A stretch of DNA of 38,728 bases from Hepatocystis sp. ex Piliocolobus tephrosceles (taxonomy: Eukaryota; Apicomplexa; Aconoidasida; Haemosporida; Plasmodiidae), in the NCBI GenBank assembly GCA_902459845.2, contig CABPSV020000051.1, positions 1 to 38,728 on the forward strand, in the 5' to 3' direction. Position numbers and translations under genes: made by a program. The notes below the pieces were generated by a model. That model did not search any database. It was given only the letters and a program-made list of their open reading frames with translations, and had not been told where the DNA came from. Positions 33,201 through 38,728 of the stretch are shown piece by piece; within the stretch, counting starts at the first letter, position 1; each line of letters opens with the position of its first letter.

Positions 33201-33969
33201 AGAAATGTTATAAGTAGCCATGTTTAATACGTGCGCTTATTAATGTTTAAATATGAAAAGATGTAGGTAAATGTTTATATCCATATGCATTTTAAAGAAT
33301 TTTTTTTTTTTTTTTTTTTTTAATTTTAGTAAAATACATACACAAGTTATGATTTTTAAATAAATCAGTATTATTAATGATTATTTTTTATTATTTTTTG
33401 AAAAAGTAAAGAAAACATTTTCAGCAAAAAAAATTGTAAAAAGTCATAAAATAAAAAAAAAAAAAAAACAAAAATAAAACATTTTTTTTTTTTTTTTATA
33501 TATTAAATATATATTCGAATAATTTCATTATTTTAAGAAGATTATGGGTAAGTTGTATTATTAGAAGTAAATAAATGCAGCAGTTTTTTTATCACCGATG
33601 TAAGTAACTTAGGTTTTCATATAAATTCGTATGAGTAAAGTCCTCGTGTTAATATAAGCATATTATATATATAAATGTATATATTACGATTGTTGAAAAA
33701 TAATACTAAAATTTAAAGCTAGCTAGTTGTTACTCATTATATTAAAAAAATATAACTTTTTATATATGTAATGCTTACAAAACGAGCGAGCAAGAATTAG
33801 CATAAATATAATAAAAAAAAAAATAGCATTTTTTCTGTTATATATACTACACGCATGTTTGTAATTATAGTGGGTATATAAAACGTTTATAATAAAAGTA
33901 TCAAAAGATATTGAAGATAAAAAAAGTAATATAATTTTATTTATATATACTCATAATTTATAGTTTAAA
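26681..33969. other. 7.3 kb interval without a recognised gene
   Basis: This lies between the divergent starts of the FCP1-like gene (-) and SF3B5 (+), so both promoters must be in it. I searched both strands for coding frames, splice-joined short exons and RNA motifs and found none I can support. It is dominated by poly-A/T runs (for example 26940-26961, 31701-31731, 33300-33322) and (TA)n tracts (about 28750, 29115, 30200, 32250). Slightly less AT-rich patches occur at 27420-27520, 30800-30830, 31795-31860 and 33590-33650. It is much longer than the other intergenic spaces here (0.4-2 kb). Confidence 0.7.
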
Positions 33970-34108
33970 ATGTCTACATTTGATAGATTTAACATTCACG
34001 CACAGTTAGAACATTTGCAAAGCAAATATCAAGGCTCTGGTCATTCTGACACAACTAGATGGTAATAAAAAGGAATAAATGTATATATATAAATTTGCTT
34101 TATAACGC

Positions 34109-34145
<37 letters not shown>

Positions 34146-34602
34146 GAATGAACAGCCTATTTCTTTTTTTTATATCTCTTTATATATAAATATATAAACA
34201 CAAATAAACACGTTTATTTTTGTTTTTTTAATATAGGGAATGGTTAACAAGCATTCACAGAGACACATTGGCATCTCACGCTGGACATTATTCAAGGTAT
34301 TATAAAATCAAAAGTGGGAAAATGAGAGTGTTGAAAAAGACACCTGTATGTAAATATGTATATATATATATGTCCATAGTCGTTCGTACAAGCACAATTT
34401 TGTGTCCGTTTTTTAATTGTTATGTTATTTTTTTAAACTTTTTATAGACTAGCCTACTTTGCTATTGTAGAAAATGAGTCCATAGCAAAAATAAGATATC
34501 GATGTCTTCAGGTAAAAATTCTATAACGAATGCTACATAAATATGTGTTGCAACTAATATGGTGTTATAAAATTTTTAGTTTAAAATAATACATATATAT
34601 GC

Positions 34603-34633
<31 letters not shown>

Positions 34634-34686
34634 AGAATATGTCACTCCCTATTGTTCCCAAATCAAAAAAGGAGCTAAAACAATAA
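33970..34686 (+). CDS. SF3B5: Splicing factor 3B subunit 5 (SF3b10), 4 exons
   Basis: Exons, built by hand: 33970-34061, 34237-34296, 34448-34511 and 34636-34686, with GT...AG borders that rejoin in frame (phases 2, 2, 0), giving 88 aa. The human protein is 86 aa. The product reads 'FNIHAQLEHLQSKYQGSGHS', DTTRWEWL, 'IHRDTLASHAGH', 'LAYFAIVENESIAKIRYRCL', matching SF3B5 along its whole length (human: IHSQLEHLQSKY, GTGHADTTKWEWL, NYFAIAENES). SF3B5 is a small constitutive subunit of the SF3b complex of the U2 snRNP, which recognises the intron branch point in the nucleus. All three introns are short (175, 151 and 124 bp) and AT-rich. No open frame long enough for standard gene calling exists, so this gene is easily missed. 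Confidence 0.96.
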
Positions 34687-34773
34687 AGCAATTTGTATGT
34701 ATATATATAAAAACATTCTGTTACTATATCATATTATTCTTTTCTTCCGCTCTCTGTATATATATTTATGCGT

Positions 34774-34811
<38 letters not shown>

Positions 34812-35454
34812 CTGCTTGAATTTTTTAATTATAACTATTACTCACTTAAAAAAACCTTTTTGATTATGTTTTCTTTTTTTACTGTATATTAATAATTAAA
34901 TTTTACTTAATTTTTACTTAATTTTTACCTATTTTTTTTTTAAAACTTATTTTGTAAACTTCAAGATGCAAATGACCAAAAAAACATGTTTATTGTAAAG
35001 GCAAAAAAAAAATATATATATTAAAACACTTAAACAAATTGTATTTAAATTGTTACACTCACAAAAATCGATTGAGAATGTTATTTATCCCTTGTAACTC
35101 TGCCTATGTTATTATTCATAGAAACAAGTATTAGAAGAAAACATAAATTGTATAAGCATAATTTTTAAGTAACTTTTTTTCTTTTTTTTATATGTTTTGA
35201 GATTTTTTTTTTATGTATAGATGATGTTTTTTTATTAATCAGTAAATTTAATGTATTAAAAAAATATGAACAAAACGCCTGAAAATAAACTCTCTCTAAT
35301 TAAACAAATAAACTAAAATATGTGAACAAAATGAACAAATAAATACCCATATTATTTATATATTAAAAAAAAAGAAAAAAAAAAAAACAAAACTATATTG
35401 ATGTAACACGAATTTTGAATTTTTTTCATACACAATTTTTTATGTTTAACATGT

Positions 35455-35489
<35 letters not shown>

Positions 35490-35958
35490 GTTTTAAACTT
35501 TATTATATTTTTTTAAGATTTAAAATAAAAAATAATAGAATTTATTTATTTTAGTATTGACGCTTTTGTTTTTGATCTTAACATTATAGTGATGTTTTTT
35601 CTTTTTTTTTACTTGTTATACCTATATATATACCTGAATGTATGCGTGAACACGGTACATGTTTTATAAATTGGATATATATTAATAGCGTTGTGTCATT
35701 ATATTTGATTATTATGTAATTTTTAATTTTACTTTTTATCATTAAGATAATAGCTAATAACAAAAAAAAATAAAAAAAATTATCTAAATTTTTATGAACA
35801 AATAACAACCTTTTTTAAGTGCATTTTAACAATATTTATTTTGCTTGTGCATAATTATTACTTTTTGATAATAATTAATTTAAAAGAAAAAAAATTAAAA
35901 AAGATGTAAGAAAATGATATAATTAAAAATAAAAAAAAATTTTAAATAAAAGGAGTTA

Positions 35959-36011
<53 letters not shown>

Positions 36012-36197
36012 CCTTTTTTTTTCTTTTCATTTTAATTAACGAATTTTTTTTTCTTTGTTAATTTTTTCTTTAATTCTAAACATTCTTTCTGTCCAATATA
36101 ATAATTTTTTTTCTTTATAGTACTATGTTAAGAAGTAATAAAAAAAAAAGTGGAAATGACAAATTAGATAAAGAAAACAAGTACAACAATACACCAA
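34687..36197. other. Intergenic region SF3B5 to RWD gene
   Basis: This holds the SF3B5 3' flank and the upstream region of the RWD-domain gene. It contains a (TA)n tract near 34778-34807, poly-T near 35458-35486 and a 50-base poly-A (35960-36009) followed by CCCC and T7. A pyrimidine-rich stretch ending in TTTATAG (36114-36120) could be a splice acceptor for a 5' UTR intron. A short upstream frame at 36125-36208 is listed separately. Confidence 0.7.
35960..36009. repeat. A50 homopolymer
   Basis: Fifty consecutive A about 190 bp upstream of the RWD-gene start codon. It may be a nucleosome-poor promoter element; the length is uncertain in assembly. Confidence 0.9.
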
Positions 36198-36208
36198 ATG
36201 ATAAATAA
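36125..36208 (+). promoter_or_regulatory. Upstream ORF overlapping the RWD-gene start
   Basis: An ATG at 36125 opens a 27-residue frame (M-L-R-S-N-K-K-K-S-G...) ending with TAA at 36206-36208, so it overlaps the main ATG (36198) in another frame. If transcribed with the gene it would be expected to reduce initiation at the main ATG. Alternatively, one missing or extra base in the A10 run (36140-36149) or nearby could mean that this is the real N-terminus. The main frame has an in-frame stop at 36165-36167, so it cannot extend further upstream as read. Confidence 0.4.
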
Positions 36209-37388
36209 ACAAAAAGAAACAAAAAATATAAATATATTAGCAACAAAAGAGGAAAACAAAGCTAGCGAAATAAAAGAGGGAGCTTTATCAATCGATAGCG
36301 AAAAATCTAAAATATTACTCAAATGTGAGGAGTTACAAAAAAATGAATTAGAAGCCTTAAAATTAATTTATGTGCGAGATAAAGAGTTAGTTATTAAAAA
36401 TGAAAATAATAAACAAGTTGATACAGTAATACATATGGAATTAAATGATGAGAATATTAACGACAACATTATAAACATAACTTTTGAATTACCTAATGAT
36501 TACCCTTTAAAATCTTTTTTAATAATTAACGTAAATGTAAAAAACTTTACAAATGATATGAATAATTATATAAATCAAGAAATATACAAAGATATGAATC
36601 AATATTTAGAACAAGAGTGTAGTATTTTAAGTATTATATATAAAATAAACGAATTAGTTGAAAATATTATAAACGATAAAGAACAATTAGTAAAAGGTTA
36701 TCGTTCACTTTCTTCTTCTTCTTGTTCGTCCCATTCATCTCGTTTATCTCATTTGTCTTTCCAAACTTTCTCATCAAATAAAAAAAAAATAAGTGATGTA
36801 AATGACAACCAAATTAAAGACATTGAAGTTAATGATAAATACGAATATAATGAAAATATAAATAATGATATTTCTGCTTTATATTATAATAACAATATGC
36901 ATTTTTCGCCAGTAAAAAAAATATTAGCTAGAAGGTTATGTTATTCTCACCATATTCTTAGTTATGTAAAAAGAACATACATAATTAAATGGGCAAAAGA
37001 ATTAAAAATTGGTGGATATTCAAAAATAGGTTATCCTGGAATAATTATTTGTGAGGGTGGTAAAAATGAAGTAGACTTTTATGTTAACAGTTTAAATAAA
37101 TTAAGATGGAAACATTTTGATTGTAGAGGTATGGAAGATATAGAGCTAAATGATTATGAAGATATTGATGATATGCGAGTTCTACCAAAAAATATGTATG
37201 AAATCGATCCTAAGGGTATGAGTACATTATCAAATATATGTACAGAATGTGGTTTAAGAGATCTTTTTTTAACTAGCATGAAGATATATAATGCACCTGA
37301 ACAAAATGCAACCAATGAAAAAAAAAAAAATGAAAAGAATAAAAACGATAGCAAAAAAAAGAAGCCGAAAAGGAAAAGCAGAAAATAA
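36198..37388 (+). CDS. RWD + DUF1115 protein (RWDD2-type)
   Basis: A single exon of 396 aa. Residues ~40-155 form an RWD domain ('KNELEALKLIYVRDKELVIK', 'NITFELPNDYPLKS', 'CSILSIIYKINELVENI'), including the typical 'E-L-E-A-L-x-x-I-Y' start and Y-P element. RWD domains are UBC-like protein-interaction folds. A Ser-rich and charged linker follows. The C-terminal half (~250-350) matches DUF1115 of RWDD2A/B: 'RTYIIKWAKELKIGGYSKIG', 'YPGIIICEGGKNEVDFYVN' and 'LRWKHFD'. The end is a Lys-rich tail (KKKPKRKSRK) that could act as a nuclear localisation signal. RWDD2 proteins are conserved but poorly characterised, so no molecular role is assigned. The ATG at 36198 is the first after an in-frame stop. 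Confidence 0.9.
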   Translation: MINKQKETKNINILATKEENKASEIKEGALSIDSEKSKILLKCEELQKNELEALKLIYVRDKELVIKNENNKQVDTVIHMELNDENINDNIINITFELPNDYPLKSFLIINVNVKNFTNDMNNYINQEIYKDMNQYLEQECSILSIIYKINELVENIINDKEQLVKGYRSLSSSSCSSHSSRLSHLSFQTFSSNKKKISDVNDNQIKDIEVNDKYEYNENINNDISALYYNNNMHFSPVKKILARRLCYSHHILSYVKRTYIIKWAKELKIGGYSKIGYPGIIICEGGKNEVDFYVNSLNKLRWKHFDCRGMEDIELNDYEDIDDMRVLPKNMYEIDPKGMSTLSNICTECGLRDLFLTSMKIYNAPEQNATNEKKKNEKNKNDSKKKKPKRKSRK

Positions 37389-37536
37389 TGTGCGTACCAA
37401 ACCAGCGGAATTGGTTATTCATAGTTGATGTATATATATGTATAAATATATACATATGTAAATATAGCAATAATGAAAAAGGAATAAAATAAAATAGAAA
37501 AAAAAAAATAGGAGAGGAGAGGAGAGACAAACATAT

Positions 37537-37696
37537 TGCAAATATATTGCAAATATATTGCAAATATATTGCAAATATACTGCAAATATACTGCAAATAT
37601 ACTGCAAATATACTGCAAATATACTGCAAATATACTGCAAATATACTGCAAATATACTGCAAATATACTGCAAATATACTGCAAATATACTGCAAA
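37537..37696. repeat. 11-bp minisatellite, 14 full units
   Basis: The unit is TGCAAATATAC (the first three copies end in T instead of C), repeated 14 times and followed by a partial TGCAAA. It starts about 150 bp after the RWD-gene stop codon, probably in its 3' UTR. Because 11 is not a multiple of three and the unit contains no stop in several frames, it creates long spurious open frames on both strands. Confidence 0.95.
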
Positions 37697-38651
37697 AAAA
37701 AAAAAGGTTAAGAATAAAACAGGTATAATATTCACAAGTTGACAAAAACGAACATTTTTTTTTATTTTATTTTTTTTTGCATTAAACAATAATAATCATT
37801 AAAAAATTTTTCTTTCATAAAAAACTGTGAATATAAATAACTGATGCGCATAATTGCATGCTTAAATTATGGAGCAAACATTTTATTGTATTTTCTATTA
37901 TTTGTCAATGTTTTTTGCTGAGGAATTAAAAATAGTTATACACACATGTGTATATATATGTACACGTGCACATATGTATATAGTGATTATACTTTTTACT
38001 CAACAAATAATTGTTTATCAACTGTTTTTGTTATAAGTATTTTATATTAACTTTTTTATGTAAACATTTATAAAAAAAGTTATATATATTTATATATGTC
38101 TCTTTTTAAATATTTTTATACATACATATATTGATATATATGATTTACTTTCTAATATAAAAAAAAATTGTGTTTAGACAATAAGGTGGACTTATTTAAA
38201 GAAAATACACTTATATATATATATATATATATATATATAAGTGCTTTTACAAAGATCTAAGAACTAGGTAGATCAACAGTGCATATAATACTCAAACTTA
38301 TTTTCTTCTATATTGTAGAAAGCAATCGCTTCACATTGTTCTCGTGAAAAAGTAAAACTATGTAATAATTAACAACTATTATCTTTTTTTTCTTTTGTAT
38401 ATAATTTTAACTTTTTTTTTTTTACGATATATTTTTTTTTTAATTTAAAAAAATATGAATAATTTTTTTTGGTCACTTTCAAGGTATAATTACTATTTTT
38501 TAAAAATATAAAATATTTAAATACTTACAATGTTATATTAAAAAAAAATTATGATTATTTTTTTTATTTATGTTTTATGTTTGTTGTCTTTAGTTTTTTT
38601 TTTATTCCTAGTTCTTTTTAGCTCTTAGTTTTTTTTTTTTTTTTTAATTCT

Positions 38652-38728
38652 TTTTTGTTTTTGTTTTTGTTTTTGTTTTTGTTTTTGTTTTTGTTTTTGT
38701 TTTTGTTTTTGTTTTTGTTTTTGTTTTT
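38652..38728. repeat. (TTTTTG)n hexamer repeat at window end
   Basis: G occurs every six bases from 38657 to 38723, giving 12 units that run off the end of the window. It is not a Plasmodium telomere repeat (GGGTTYA). It may mark a contig break at a simple repeat. Confidence 0.9.

Larger units (their letters stand above)
37389..38728. other. 3' flank of RWD gene to window end, no gene seen
   Basis: This contains an 11-bp tandem array (37537-37696), a GGAGA-type purine patch (37511-37527), a (TA)n tract near 38213-38239 and the terminal (TTTTTG)n repeat. Open frames on both strands at 37273-37789 derive from the 11-bp array and are not supported as genes. Nothing else was recognised. Confidence 0.75.

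Noticed and set aside
34599..34892. 97-aa plus-strand frame
   Set aside because: It overlaps the last SF3B5 exon in another frame and is otherwise intron and flank sequence.
37273..37789. Minus-strand frames of 108-140 aa with an ICSIFAVYLQY-type repeat
   Set aside because: They are produced by the 11-bp tandem array, occur in all three frames and have no domain or orthologue-like sequence.
38652..38728. Possible telomeric repeat
   Set aside because: The unit is TTTTTG, not the Plasmodium GGGTTYA telomere unit, and no subtelomeric genes are nearby.

Overview
The window looks like nuclear chromosome sequence from a malaria parasite (Plasmodium). It is extremely A+T-rich, with long dA/dT and (TA)n tracts and asparagine-rich low-complexity inserts in most large proteins. 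It has short AT-rich introns with GTA...AG borders, and recognisable apicomplexan proteins. The species cannot be fixed from the window. No telomeric repeats, subtelomeric gene families, transposons, CRISPR arrays or tRNA/rRNA genes are visible, so this looks like a chromosome-internal housekeeping region.

Layout, left to right: (1) 1-4143 (+), the 3' part of a large RAP-domain-like protein whose frame is open to base 1. (2) 4965-6689 (+), a six-exon glyoxalase-I-like protein with an N-terminal signal/transit-like leader (GILP-like). (3) 7092-12730 (-), a two-exon SNF2-family helicase fused to a C-terminal HNH domain, ZRANB3-like. (4) 13710-17806 (-), a GYF-domain protein whose three small 3' exons encode a GIGYF-like C-terminal domain; it carries an apparent frameshift in an A38 tract and runs into an assembly gap. 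(5) 17807-17906, 100 Ns. (6) 17907-19474 (+), protein phosphatase 5 (TPR plus PPP catalytic domain), whose start lies in the gap. (7) 21428-26680 (-), an FCP1-type RNA polymerase II CTD phosphatase with a BRCT domain behind about 1,200 low-complexity residues. (8) 26681-33969, a 7.3 kb stretch with no gene found. (9) 33970-34686 (+), four-exon splicing factor 3B subunit 5. (10) 36198-37388 (+), an RWD plus DUF1115 (RWDD2-type) protein. (11) A 3' tail with an 11-bp tandem array, ending in a (TTTTTG)n repeat.

There are no operons; each gene is its own eukaryotic unit. Genes 4 and 6 are divergent and share an upstream region now hidden in the gap. Genes 2 and 3, and 6 and 7, are convergent. Several products act in RNA metabolism (RAP, GYF/GIGYF, FCP1, SF3B5), with one genome-maintenance enzyme (ZRANB3-like). 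This is a loose theme and not evidence for a single pathway.

I found no clearly new multi-gene system. The observations most worth following are the HNH-helicase fusion, the apparent loss of metal ligands in the glyoxalase-like protein, the GIGYF-like protein with its frameshift and gap, a GC-rich non-coding island near 13.2 kb, and the 7.3 kb gene-free interval. Exon borders were built by hand from splice consensus, reading phase and protein-family fit.
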